Positions 43,475-61,230 of a stretch of 64,000 nucleotides of DNA are shown piece after piece. Below the pieces are notes generated by a model, which was given only the letters and a program-made list of their open reading frames with translations, was not told the DNA's origin and did not search any database. Source of the stretch: Baylisascaris procyonis (taxonomy: Eukaryota > Nematoda > Chromadorea > Rhabditida > Ascarididae). The position numbers were made by a program, and so were the translations under genes. Numbering within the stretch: position 1 is the first letter of the stretch; each line of letters opens with the position of its first letter. Where the stretch lies: NCBI GenBank assembly GCA_037389465.1, contig JAZARR010000146.1:186001-250000 (forward strand). The letters are read 5' to 3'.

Positions 43475-43984
43475 TTACCCACTCTCTTTATTTGCCTCTT
43501 CTCGCCGACCTCCAGCAAGCACCTGCATTCTTTTTGATCTCTGGAATCGTAATGGTACTGCAACACTCACAGGTATGCATTGGTGATAGTTGATACTAAA
43601 TACCAGTGGTACTAGTACACGATACTGATGACAGAATAACGATAGTAAAACAGCGCTATAGGTAGCAAAAACGAGGAATAATAGCTTTGATATCCATCGA
43701 GCTTTCAGAAGCCCGAGGGAGGTGGTGAGCAGATTGAGCTCAGGGCTTCCTAGGTAGGGCGTGACACGAAATGAGCCTGAGATCTCCAATCTGGGATTTG
43801 CTGATTTTGCCGATGTCGTTAAATATCTAATAGTGTAATATTTATGTAAATTATAAAGCAATGATTTTTCGATAAGAATAGCATAAGATGCAAAGATTGA
43901 TATTGCAAACGATGGCACGTCACAGTGCTCTATCAATGAGCGGAAATTGCAGTGGCGCGCGCATAAGCTCACATAAATCGACAA
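43475..43984 (-). other. longest uninterrupted open frame in the window, unassigned
   Basis: 169 codons open on the minus strand. The middle contains ANPRLEISGSFRVTPYLGSPELN and a hydrophobic stretch LLFLVFATYSAVLLSLF. No family motif was recognised and no clear acceptor or poly(A) signal was tied to it. With this base composition, one frame of this length in 64 kb is somewhat unlikely by chance but not remarkable. Confidence 0.15.
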
Positions 43985-45622
43985 CGGTGGGGGTGGGCGC
44001 CATTATGAATGTCATGAATGGGATTACAAGTTTTCTCTGCGCTGCCCTAGGTACACCACTCGTCAGTAATGTGACGATCACTTAACCGATTACAACAACG
44101 ACAACACGCCGTTAGACGCATTGCTCTCTTAAGTTGAGGAAAATGTTTCGTGAAAATTGAACCCACTTTATCTTATTTATGGCCCATTAACTCAGATAAA
44201 CAATTAAATGTGGGTGATCGAAAAGGATGAATTTGGCAAGCTCATTATTATTGCCATAATGAGCTATCATTAGAAATTGAACAAATAATAATGCAAACAA
44301 ATATTTTAACCAAAAAGACAAACACTGCAAATTATCCCGCAGTAGAGCAAAGAATGTTGAGGAAATTATGCTCGAAGCGCTGAATGCTGCAGAAATTAGC
44401 ACATAATTTGCTATTGAATACTTTCTTTCGTTCAATAAAAACAAATGTTTGACTAATGCCTACGATTCACTGATGTGATTATTTGGTATAATGATAGCCC
44501 CATTCCAAGAGAAATAATACTTCACTAATATTTTCAAAGGTAAATTTTTTTGAGTAAAAAAAATATTGAAAATACAATATCGCCAAAACATATGACAACG
44601 ATAACCAATTGTGCTACTAGAGCGCATCGAAATTCATGTTCTTCGAGCTTTCATTTGCAACATTGTTTTCAGTAAAGACGGGCTCCACTAACAACAAAGC
44701 AGTAACCTCTATTGCACAACTATCACAGGTCATGCTGAGTTGACCGCAGAAAATGAAACATTTAGAGCATATTAAAATGCACAATCTATAACTAATAACT
44801 TCAAAACATCGCCCCCAAAATTCATAATCATTGCATTTAATTTGCGATGAGATGCTGAACTTGAATAAGTGTAATACGTTCATTCCAGTGTCCTAGTTCT
44901 TCAAGTGTTCCCTCTCGATGGTTCTCAGCCTTTTATGAAATCATATTTTCGGTGGCAGTTTTAGGTTTCCACCACTAATATCTCATCTCAAAAACCTTTC
45001 AAAATGTTAGGGAAAAAACTTTAATGCTTCATGACTCAAGATATTAAAATTTTTGTAGCGAATGACCGAAAAATTCCAAAAACAGAATCAATTTTGATTA
45101 GTTTCTCAGAAGTTCAAACTGCCTTTTTTAAACATTTTCTCACCTTTTTTTAAAACATTTTCTCAATGCATATCGGCAAAAACTCTATAGGTCCAATTTT
45201 TGTATAGAATCACCTAAAGTTTAAAATGCGCTATTTTTTAATAACGAGTGGGTAAAAAAGCCAAAAGGGGCGAACTTCTGTAATAGACTGCTAAACACTT
45301 TGAAAGGCCATACCCTTATAGTAAAACGAAAACGAATCATACGTTGCATTCATCTGGGAAATCGATGTCAGCAACAGAATAAAACAAAATTTAAGGACCT
45401 TTCATAGTATGCAAGTTTCGCGCATAGAACAAGCCTATATAAATGACACGACTCCAATAACGAGCGCTCCCGAAAAATATATAAGGGGATAAGCGATTAT
45501 TATTATTATTTAAGTGATTATTAGAGAGTAGAGGGAAAGCACAAAGAACTAAACCGGTTTATTAAAATGGCATGTCTTAAAGAAATGTTTCGTCAACGAA
45601 CGCTAACCACTTTGATCGAGAA

Positions 45623-45634
45623 GGGGGGGGGGGG
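45623..45634 (+). repeat. G12 homopolymer
   Basis: Uninterrupted G run in AT-rich surroundings. Confidence 0.95.
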
Positions 45635-48600
45635 TGAGCGGGAGAGCGGATAAGAGGGCACTTAGCAAATGAACAGAGTGTGATCGCAATGCCAACATGA
45701 GAATAAGAATCCATATATCAAATAAAATGATGATTAAATGCTATCATGACTCATACGCGAAGCTACTTTGTGTAAGTGGAAACAAAAACATTCAAAAATG
45801 ATGTACATCAACGGTGTTGGTAAAGAAGAAGGGGATTTAGACTTGAGGCTTTAGGGTCAGCGCAGTAGCAGACTTGCTGCATACGCCACTCGCCCCCTCT
45901 TCAGTCAAAAGCGTCATACTGCAAACTTTACATCGCTTTTATGTTTCACTGCCAGCAAATATACCCCTTCGAATCGGGTGCTTGAGATCACTTTATTGCG
46001 CTTTTGATCCTTCTATGAGCTTTCATGGCTTTGCATTTGCACAGCTCAATATCGTCATGTCGCCACTATGCACTTTTTTGTGTGCCTATTCATCTCTCTC
46101 ACCAATGTTTTCTGCTTGAGAACAACTTAAGCTATGCTCACAAAATTTGATGAGTATAAAATTCAGTCTGATTCGTCAACTTCAACGGCGTTTATAATCA
46201 TTAAAAATAGCCTAAAAATTTATATACATCTCTAACTACCGGCCAGTTTTATTCTACACTACTCTGATCGCAAACGATAAACTTTACACAAAAGATTTAT
46301 TGAAGCAGTGAAATCACTTGAAATGTAAACGCTTCATTGCCCATTTCTCAAAGCTTGCCAGCTATGTGAAACTAATTGTTCTCATGAAAAGAACTGTAAA
46401 AGTGGAAATCATGCTAGCTCATTTAATTGCGCGCATAACCAGCAGCACTAACAAACCTAAGTGAGCAAACAAGCGAGCCTTGTCCTCCTCTCTGGTCGTC
46501 ATTGCCAAAAAAGTTTGTTCGATTGTAAAATAGCATTAGTCGTCCAATTTTATTCTTGGCTGCATTATTTCGGCTTACTAAAGGAAAAGGTTAAATTGAA
46601 AGATGGGAGAGAATTCGAAGAGCTTATGCAAATTCCTGTAACCAGAGGGGTCGACTAAGTTTGGGGCGAAATGAACTTAAAAAGAGCTAATGTGAAATGG
46701 TGGCGCGAAAACTCAGGAAGATGAAGAAGGATTATGTAAGAATTACGAAGATGAAAGTCAAAATAGCAACACAAAATTTCCTTCGTAGATTGCAAAGAGA
46801 CTGACTGAAAATGTTTGTGTTGTGTTAAAGGGAAGCGGTGTATGCACGCTATGCAATATGTCGTTAATGAACGGAGGAAGGATGATTAGATTAGAAGCCA
46901 TTCTAGGCGACGCGCAGTCAAGTGCATCATGTGAATATAATAATAACGATGACTAGAATATGCCATGACCGACATGACCGATGACCATCTTTCAATCCTC
47001 AGCCAAAATCAACGCCATTCCGCGTAATTTCGTTGCCCTCTGTGAAATTTGCCATTGACATTCATTGCCTCCCTACTCCTTCACCCTCACTGATTGCTTC
47101 GATGGTTGCTTCCTTTAGCGTTAACACAGTCCATTGCAACATGTCAGTTCCTAACGTTATAGGACTGAGGCAGCAAGCTACATCTATGTGATGCGTGGAC
47201 GCAAAGTTTTGCAGCAGTTAGTTATGGAAACTATCAATGAGAGCAGCTTATGATACGCTATAAATCATCTGAAAACTGTCAATGAGCACTTGAAAAACTA
47301 GCGGTGACTAAGACTTTCAACGTGGGCACTTTATAAGCATTGAAAAACAGATGCTTAACTAAAAGTGTATTACTTTAGATGTAGCTGCCAGCGGAAGAAA
47401 AACAAAAAGCTTTCTTGGAGTTAGAATGCACTACGAGAATGTCGTCAAATAGCATCACTTCGTCGATATTATAGGACGAATTTCGATAAATTAGTGAGCT
47501 GAGAGCGCATTGTGTACGCTGAATGTGTCGCAAACAATAGCGCCTTATAAAACAGTAAGTTCAGCAGCTAATTACCGTTTGCCTATCTGCAAGAAATAAC
47601 GCCAACCACTGGGGTGGAAATACGCCGACAAGATCCATTAAAGAAATCGGGATATTGCCACATATGGAAACAGTCTTTAAGTTTACTAGGATGAAAACGG
47701 GGTAGGAAAACAAATGCTTTTGGATGACCAAGTTGAAAAGAACGTGTTTAATTTGCGTGCCTGCGCAATGTGTGGTCTCTTGCGCCTGTTTTACGGCTCA
47801 TAAACCGAGAACACAAACACCGCTCAAAAGCGTTATGGCTATCAGCGTCGCGGTCATGACAGTGGTCACTCGAGCAAATTACCGAATGACCGCATCTCTC
47901 ACTGCCGAAAACGCGACAACTATTAACGCCACCGCAATACATGAGGAAGTCAGCGTGCAGAAAGTCTATAAAAAGCAACTATAGTTTCCCCACCATCTTT
48001 AAACTGCACTTTTATGGAGTCATACCTCAATGAACATTTTTTCTGGCCTCTGATGTGCTTGCGCGCTCTTGTTAGTTTCAAATGCGCATTCAAACATTAA
48101 CAATCGTTATATTCTAACCCCTTTCTCTACTCTGTCTAGGAAAGGCTTCAGAATTCCACTAACGTATCCCATGGTTCTAAGCGTATCCAAACTTTCGCAA
48201 GCTACCTGATACTTCTGAAACACTTCATTCATGCTTACATTACAATAATAAATCCCACCACTCTAAATGGCGTCGACCAGGTTGGAATGGAACAAGGTTT
48301 TTTTGTTCAGCATGAGGAACAATCGGCAGCTCAAACAATGGAATCGGTGCGCTTTCAAGCATACTGCTTTGAGAACAAATTTATAGCGTCCCTTTATGGG
48401 TGGGTCACAGTTTGTTTGTTGGCTTTTTCATCTGTCGATCTTGATCGCTAGAATTTCTATAGCATTTCACTAAAGGCATGATGCGATTCACACTTAAACA
48501 TTCCTACAAATAATGCTCAAAATAATAGGAATCACAAAGCTATAACGGTGTTTCGTCGTTGCGGTACCAAACCAAAAAATATCCACATATGTCCAATCTC

Positions 48601-50480
48601 AGACGATATGTGAGCAACAAGTTAATCACAAAAAGTCGAAGAACACATCACGGAGGGTGCTAAGAGCGTTCTTTTATATTTCAATTCATTAAATCGTTCG
48701 AATCGAAAAGTGACAATAACAGATCAAGATTCGCCAATGTCTTCAGAAAAAGGGAAATAACATTTGCAAAACGCATCTTTGCAAAAGTGGATCCTTATTC
48801 AGATCCACAGCCAAAAAATTCGTTTTTGGACACACCTAACCGAGTATCGAACAGAAGTAAGTTGCAAGATGCCGTTTTTAAATGTTACTTTTAACCTTCT
48901 AGAAAGCTATCAATTAAAGCGAAACTGGGGATCGGAGCGATCCAGTGGCACAAATTATACTCGTTTCTTAGCCGTGCCCTTTGTGGTTTCCGAATTAGAG
49001 CTAGTGGATAAACAAACACCTCTATGGACATAGGCACAAATATGACGCGTATCGCGCACAGAAATTAGTCTAAGCGAATAAGAATGAATAAGGTGGACTG
49101 CTCAATGTTAGTCAACCTGAAAAGCTACTATGAGCAAAATCTTTGTACGAAATTCGAACAAAATCAATTCCGAACTGAGGCATTAAACTGCTGGCTGTGA
49201 CAGCGCGAAAACATCGCTCCTGTGTCCCAAAAGAAAGCAGAATAGAGACTGATCCAAAGTTAAACAGAGCGGCATAGAAAACTTCGCTCAGAAAATATCA
49301 CTATTCAAGTTCATAGTGCTAACCTCAACTCCTTGAAATATCTCTTTTACGTCGCAATTGTAGACTGACATCACGAAATGCAATCAACAAAATCTTTTGC
49401 GCAGTTGCAGCACGATCCAAATTTCTTGCAACGCAATAAATTGGATCAACAAAGGCCTCAAGACCAATTTAGGTTGCCTTTTCATAATTTAGTCGATTAG
49501 GACATCCTAATTTCTAATCAAGTGATGAAACTAACTAATTGCATCAACGTTTGAGTGTCGCCTAACAAGACTAAAGTCTGTGCACCGAAAGTATTGTCGT
49601 CAGTGGCGGAAATTGCAACATCGTTTTAAGACGCCGAAGTTATGTGCATGCCGCATATGTCTTCATTCCATGAAAGCAAGCCCCCTAGCTATAGCGATAG
49701 GGAAAGGCCTCTTACTGTATACATTCATTTCCTCATATTAAAGTGGCGCTACTAACCGTGATGCCCACTGCAGTGGTACTTCTAGATGAGACAATTTTGG
49801 ACTATGTCCTTTGCAGCTGTGCTTTTGGCATGGGTCTATTGCTTGTGGCACTTACGATCGTGGCATTTCTGAAAATGCTTTTGGTCACAGAACTCATTTT
49901 CCCTTAAGCCATCAATTTGTAGGTGCACTTATAAAAATGACTAGGACTAAGTGACCGAATTTGTCGTCTACATGGACTGACGAATTCCCGCTCTATACAT
50001 AAAACGTAGGTAAAAGGAGCTAAAACAATCAACTTAATTAAATAGCGAGCAACAGAAGACAGGCTCTCATATGTTGGAAGGTGTGAAATAGTTCACCACA
50101 TCAAGTGGAAGCTCATAGTAAGACATTAGTTAGAGAAGATGCAAAGTGGGAGGGTTGCCGTTGACGATTTAGAGGGGCAAATTAGTATGACCGCCACCGC
50201 ACCACACGGGTCACGTCCGAATAGCACGCGCGCACTGCAAACCACCCCGAAGGGAGCCATTATCGGCATGAAGGGATTAGCGGCTCTCAAGGCGAATTCA
50301 CGCTCATCATTCATGTCTTGCCGACCAAAATTACAGTTCATTTTTTGCAGGCCCTCGTTCCTCTTCCCCTCTCCCCCTTAGCTTGATTCAACTGCACAAA
50401 AATGCTCTTCTGTCAAATATACAGCGCCTCATAGTTTTGCGTTACATAAAACGAACATTTGAAAGAAACTGCAAAGGCTT

Positions 50481-50714
50481 TTATCCCTCTTTATATTTGT
50501 ATACTAGATCGGCAGCTTCTTTAGACTGCAGTTCTAGGGCTTCAAATTCCGCAGCAATGCGCTTAGACATCATTGCTAAACAACGAAAGGTATAAGCGAA
50601 AAAAAAAGCAGTGAACAGCGCGGAAAATTTCTGCTTCCAAAGTTCCCTCCCGACGATTGGTGTTAGCATTGGCGCACGCCATACCCAAAAAAAAAGAGTA
50701 TCACTCGACGGCAT
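50481..50714 (-). other. unassigned small open frame, possible one-pass membrane protein
   Basis: Up to 77 residues from ATG 50714, or 62 residues from ATG 50669. It holds one hydrophobic segment (FSALFTAFFFAYTF) followed by a charged amphipathic helix (KRIAAEFEALELQSKEAADL) and a lysine-rich end. Codons in the helix look gene-like. The layout resembles small inner-mitochondrial-membrane subunits such as ATP synthase subunit e, but the GxxxG-type glycines of that family are absent, so I do not assign it. Part of the hydrophobic stretch is encoded by T runs. It could be chance. Confidence 0.2.
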
Positions 50715-51277
50715 TTGCAACACGTTCAAATTTTTGAGGTTCAATAAACGCGAAGAACGAATGTAAGAAAAATAAGTTTGCAAGCAAACCTATAAAATAC
50801 TCAAAAATTTCATGAAGGTAAAGCAATTTTATAGATAGGCTTTATTAGGTATTACAGTCTTATAAAACAGAAATAGATGGATAGATAGACTTTTGAAATT
50901 CTCGAAGTTTCTCTAGTCGAAAAACAAATGAAGGTATGCCTTGAGTTACTTTTAGTTGCACTTGTTTAAATAAAGAGCGCGTTAAACTAAAGAGAGCATC
51001 TAAAAAATTTTTTTAAACATGGAATAGTAAATAAGCTAGTAAACACTTAATTAGATAAGTTATAGGCGAATAGTTCAAGGAAGAGATAATAATGGAGAGT
51101 CGATTATATACATAACATGAGTACAGACCAAGAGGAATATGGCGCTATGTTAAAGAAACAAAGAAAGTTAAAAGGTTTTGAACAAATATGATAATAATAT
51201 CGTGAAAAATCGTGTAGAACGCTATATTAAAATGTAAAAGTAAAGATATAAAAATGGGAGAACGGGCAATAATAAAG

Positions 51278-51334
51278 TAAAAGCAAAGCCTAAGAACAGT
51301 TGAATTAAAAGCAAAGCCCAAGAATAGTTAAATA
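51278..51334. repeat. 28-bp direct repeat in A-rich DNA
   Basis: Two neighbouring copies around GCAAAGCC (51283 and 51311), each followed by AAGAA(C/T)AGTT. They sit in a region whose plus strand is strongly A-rich (about 50.9-51.8 kb). Confidence 0.7.
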
Positions 51335-52139
51335 GAAAAGGAGTATAAGAACTGAACTATGTTTAGCAAATAGTTGAAAAGCTAGGTTTATACAAAATAC
51401 TAAGCCTAAAAATCGTATAGTTTAAATTAAAAAACAAAAAAAAAGCGAAATTGAAGAGCAAAAAGAAACGCCGACACGACGCGATATGGTCACGAGTGAA
51501 CAATGAGCGTCAGCGTCAGTGCCGACGCCATCGACCTCACAGCGTTTCCCGCGTACAGTAATCTTTATGATCTACGTTTAATGTTAGACCCATCAAAACA
51601 AAATGAATAATATTTGAAGTTCACTAAAAGATTCTAACGAAGAATACAAAAATAAAATACTAAAACTAATAAATAAATAGACGTCATATTGACAACACAA
51701 AGATATAAAATTACAGAAATAAACGCAAATAAAAATATGTGTAGCATATTTAAAAAGCGATGTTGCATCATTGGTGATGTAGTGTCACGATGCATCAATC
51801 AATAAATCGTTGTACATATATGGTCAAAGCGATTGCAATATGAAATGGACAACAACTGCGTAGATCAATAAAAGCAATGTTGCATCAATTCGCTTTATGC
51901 TTGCACGGTTAATAAGCGTAAGAAACCAAAATTCATAAAAGATTTCGTAAATCAAGTTTCAATTCCCCGTCTATTAGGGTAGACGAACTTATACGCTAAT
52001 TCTAGTTCTCTAATTAATGCTTTATATAAATAGTTTTCCTTTAGAGTAACATTAACGCCCTTGTTGTTATAATTTTTAAGCAGTTCGTTGCATTTATTAA
52101 TAAAATCTGCTTTAAATGAGGTAAGCAGGGTTAAAAAAT

Positions 52140-52990
52140 GCTTAAGGAGCGGCAAAGGAAGATAGAAGATGGAGAAAGCCTAGAAAACAAGAATTGCGAG
52201 AGGTGAGATTTTGACAAATTTATAATTGAGGAAGATAAGATGAGGAGGGGGAGAGCGGGAATATGTGAGGAAGGGAGGGGGGGGGGGGGAGGGGAAACGA
52301 AGGCTGCAAAGTGCAGGAAAGATTGTGGGAAACGCGCGAGAGAAAGGGGGGGGGGGGGGTGGAGTATCGGAGGTAGTTGAGGAGATGACTGGAAAAATTG
52401 GTATGGGATTGCAAGGTGTTAACTGGAATGAATGGGATTGGAAAACATTGACAGGAAGGAGGGAGCAGATATAAAGGTCTGAGCAAACGTGAGGTAGATC
52501 GGAAAAATGTAAAAAGCTGAGGAAACATAGCGGAAGTTGTTTTACTTTCTGAAAAAAAAACGGCATATGTCAAACAGCAGAAAGTATGCGGAGGAATTGC
52601 AAAGGGATGGGATGCGGTTTAAGAAAACATCAATGGAAAGGCGGAGAGGATTGGAATCCATGAGGTAGGGCTTGGAGAAACGTTAGGAGAGGGCGGGGTA
52701 ATTTGGAAAATTGCTTTAAAGAGGGGAAGACAGAACTACAGAGAGTTGCCAATTTTATCGGTAAGTCAAGAAAAAAGATGGAATGAGAGGACTGTGGAGC
52801 ACCAAAAAAAGCGGAAGTGATAAAAGAGTGAAGCAGAACCACGAAAAGACCCTGGGGATTGTGGAGAAAAGCTGCAGGAAGGAATGGTGGGGAGAGCTGA
52901 AGAACAGAAACGTGAAAGACAATGTGAGTTTAGGCGAGGTCTCCATGATCGGCATCATTCCTTTGGTGTGCAAGTTATGTGGAAAGAAAG
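52140..52990 (+). repeat. purine-rich strand-asymmetric tract with G13 and G14 runs
   Basis: The plus strand is overwhelmingly G and A for about 850 bp, with G runs at 52277-52289 and 52346-52359 and many GGGA and GGAGG steps. It is likely to form G-quadruplex or triplex structures. Both strands show misleading open frames (G/K/E-rich on plus, P/F/S-rich on minus). Confidence 0.8.
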
Positions 52991-53445
52991 GGACACTTAT
53001 TCCCAGATGAATTAACTAGAAAGAGTAAGGAATACTTCTGCAGGGAATCTCATGTAAACCATCGACTGTCAGTCAGATATGCTTACTAAAAGTGATTAAC
53101 TTCTTTGGGATCCAAAGGTACGGCTCATTCGAACCTCTTTACATGGTCTCAGCCCAAATTTCATCCGTTAAGCACATGCTTGTGTGGCCACTTTTCCTAC
53201 ATTTTCGGCCTGCAGCAGTAGGATTGGAATTCCGGGTGAGTAGCACGTCCAAGAGAAGCTACCCCTTCTTCTATAAGCATATTGTGTGGACAAAGCAAAT
53301 AAAGTCGTTTGATTTTTTAATCCGTTAAGGGCGGAACAAACCTATGCACAATTTCAGGTCAACTTCCTACCCTGAAATGCATCCAACAAATGTGGCCACT
53401 CTTCCTTGGAAACAAGAGTAAGCCTACATGACCAGATCGCCTTCA

Positions 53446-53732
53446 GCTGTCGTTATTTCAATCGAACATATAAAAGAAGGATATTTTCTGCTCCGATAAT
53501 AATCTGTTATTATGCCAGCTATATAACAGGACAGAAATTGATGACATATGCGGACACAGAGCTGGAGGAAATTGTATTGTGGACCAGAAAAAAATTGTAC
53601 AACGACCATCAAGTAATGTTAAATATCACTAATATCTGCGTTATTTGCATCTTCAGGCCTCCTAAGAGCTCTCGCACGCCTTCAACGCCTCATCACGCTC
53701 CTCTTCCAACTCCTAAACAAAAATCGTTTTAA
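53446..53732 (+). other. unassigned exon-like open frame converging on mdh-1
   Basis: I do not recognise this. After an acceptor-like GCCTTCAG the plus strand is open to a TAA at 53730-53732. It includes RIFSAPIIICYYASYITGQ and a charged stretch YADTELEEIVLWTRKKLYNDHQ. Directly after LYNDHQ there is a GTAATG...TCTTCAG segment of 44 nt that looks like a mini-intron. Splicing it would end the protein after two more residues. An AATAAA follows the stop by 36 nt. Length alone is compatible with chance. Confidence 0.15.
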
Positions 53733-53733
53733 T

Positions 53734-53941
53734 CTGACTAATTAAACATCGAAATGGAACCAAGAAAAATAAACATCAGATGCTTCGAGATGCTTGTTAA
53801 TTTATATAAAATAAATTAACGTTGTAATAAATAATAAGACTTATGTTTCATTGCGGAATGATTCGCTTCGAGAAACAATTTCATCAAATCACATTCCTAT
53901 AAAAGCAGAGCGCAAAAGTACTTAAATTCAGCATGGTTTCT
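53734..53941 (-). other. mdh-1 3' flank, with AT hairpin between convergent open frames
   Basis: No AATAAA on the minus strand follows the TAG within about 200 nt. The nearest variant is ATTAAA (plus-strand 53728-53733). A perfect 9-bp inverted repeat GTTAATTTA / TAAATTAAC (53796-53804 and 53812-53820, 7-nt spacer) lies here. On the plus strand AATAAA occurs at 53768-53773, which could serve a transcript converging from the left. Confidence 0.4.
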
Positions 53942-59547
<5,606 letters not shown>

Positions 59548-59573
59548 GATTAGCTAGACGGTTCCACTGAAAA
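59548..59573 (-). promoter_or_regulatory. splice acceptor and short 5' UTR upstream of mdh-1, probable SL trans-splice site
   Basis: On the minus strand an AT-rich stretch ends in ATTTTCAG, with the final G at 59567. It is followed by 19 nt (59566-59548) and then the ATG. In nematodes this spacing is typical of spliced-leader addition. A cis intron joining an upstream non-coding exon would look the same, and an RNA 5' end is needed to tell them apart. Confidence 0.6.
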
Positions 59574-59799
59574 TTGATTTTAAAGAGGATATGCAAGAAA
59601 AATTACGATACTCGGAGTAGCGTTGTCTGAAACCATTATGTAGCGAATGTTGAAGCGCATCAAAGAATAGCATCATTGCCTCTGCAGTCGCATGCACCAG
59701 ACAAAGAAAGAGCTCTATATATGTCCTTTAGAAATTTAGTTGCCTTATTTAAGGAGGAAAAGAAGTTCCCCTAGAAACTTTCATATAAATGGTGCGAAA

Positions 59800-59810
59800 G
59801 GGGGGGGGGG
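59800..59810 (+). repeat. G11 homopolymer upstream of mdh-1
   Basis: Uninterrupted G run about 230 bp upstream of the mdh-1 acceptor. It is C-rich on the mdh-1 sense strand. Confidence 0.95.
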
Positions 59811-60862
59811 AGGACCTTCCTTTTATCTACGTTATGCGTGAAAGGAAGTTGCTGCTTTATGCACTCCAGATTAGCGGTATGTGCATACCAGCTTAGCCGG
59901 CAATGAAAAACGATGCAGTAAGGAGAGAGATTATAATAATGCATTTAACTGTACGCTTCGCATAGTGCAAAAAGACGTTGAACTACTTTATTCATACAAT
60001 GCAGTAACTAAAAAACGCATCAGGAAAAATGACATAGCTTGCGTTTTTGCACTTACGGATACTAATGCACGATCGCTAGAAACCCAGCAATGCTCTTAAA
60101 GTGATCAAAGATTCCACTAAAAAAATGCCTAATTTTGTATATGCACGAATTTCTTTTGCATTCTAATTGCATAAAATATGTGAAGGTTTCGCTTCCCTGT
60201 GCTAGGAAAAAGAAAAAGTGAGGTGAGGACGTAGTGCTATAAAACTTTTCAAGTTCTGTGACTTACATAAAAGATGTCACAGTTATATTCCCTACTCCCA
60301 TACAACATCTACTCGAATCAAGTTGTTTGTTTAGGAAAGCTTTTGTTTAAAAGCTTTAGAGTCTAATTCTGCACTGTCATGAACGGCAAACATCATACCC
60401 CTTGACTTGAAACTAGATATTTGTAAACCAGGTAACTTATATTTGCTTTTATTAACAATTTGCTCACACATAAAGACGAAAAAGAGTCATTTTGATCGAT
60501 TAGTTTGTAAAAAAAAATCACCAAAAAGTTCTACAATGATGTTCCAAAAAGCTCATCGACTTCGTCAGATTAGAATGCCATAGTTAAGTCAGCCTTGAAG
60601 ATAGTCCAGCGAACTCTTACAAAAGAACACTCTCGTCGCGCTGGTCTTGCTTTTACACTCGCTCAAACAAGCGTATAGGTCCACTCTTTACCAAGCTATT
60701 TCTACTTCAGTAAAAAATAGTATTCCAAATGCCCCTCATGGACAATTTTCATGCATATTCATTTCATACCAATAAAGTTATATGCCAAAGGTTTAGTTAC
60801 AAAACAGTTGGAACTGAATCAGGTCTAGAGGGCGACAGTGAACGGGACTAAGGTTAGCCCAT

Positions 60863-60907
60863 CACCATATGGAGATGTGTTGAATCGAGCACATCTCAAA
60901 TATGGTG
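60863..60907. repeat. strong hairpin, 17-18-nt arms
   Basis: CACCATATGGAGATGTG (60863-60879) pairs with CACATCTCAAATATGGTG (60890-60907) around the loop TTGAATCGAG, with one small internal mismatch. Outside it, GAACGGGAC (from about 60840) can pair with GTCTCGTTC (60908-60916) if 14 nt bulge out. No known RNA family was recognised. Confidence 0.8.
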
Positions 60908-61199
60908 GTCTCGTTCCTAGCCACGATCGGGATCTGAGTTAGCCTCGACTCATTTTACGATCGTTTCAGCAGTACTGAGGAATGAATCCGCCTTAGTGGA
61001 TAAAACAGACGGCAGTCACGATATTGAACCTTTCATGTGTAGTTTTTTCGGAGGGGCATTCTTCCTTGTTACTCACTTCCTTCCGCTTAAAATAGTCACT
61101 ATTATCCCCTTATCCGAGAACTTTCATCCACATTAGTACAAAATTATCGGCTATTGAACTTGACATCGCCAATACACTAGATTCCGAAAAAAATTGTCA

Positions 61200-61230
61200 A
61201 GGATATCGCTCTGCATCATCGCGATATCCT
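61200..61230. repeat. perfect 10-bp hairpin
   Basis: AGGATATCGC (61200-61209) and GCGATATCCT (61221-61230) flank an 11-nt loop. It lies 293 nt downstream of the 60.9-kb hairpin and about 230 nt upstream of the possible exon at 61464. Confidence 0.8.

Larger units (their letters stand above)
39252..50480. other. no gene recognised
   Basis: Contains a 7-bp hairpin AGTACAC/GTGTACT (41681-41700), C10 at 42980-42989, G12 at 45623-45634 and the 169-codon unassigned frame. The 40.7-41.2 kb and 47.7-48.0 kb open frames were read and no domain was found. Confidence 0.55.

Noticed and set aside
47724..47984. Cysteine-containing open frame considered as a small secreted or LDLa/EGF-like domain
   Set aside because: Cysteine spacing fits no domain I know. 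It has a shadow frame on the other strand of similar length and no splice sites that help.
52220..52573. Proline/phenylalanine/serine-rich open frames on the minus strand
   Set aside because: They are a direct by-product of the purine-rich plus strand and overlap in two frames.
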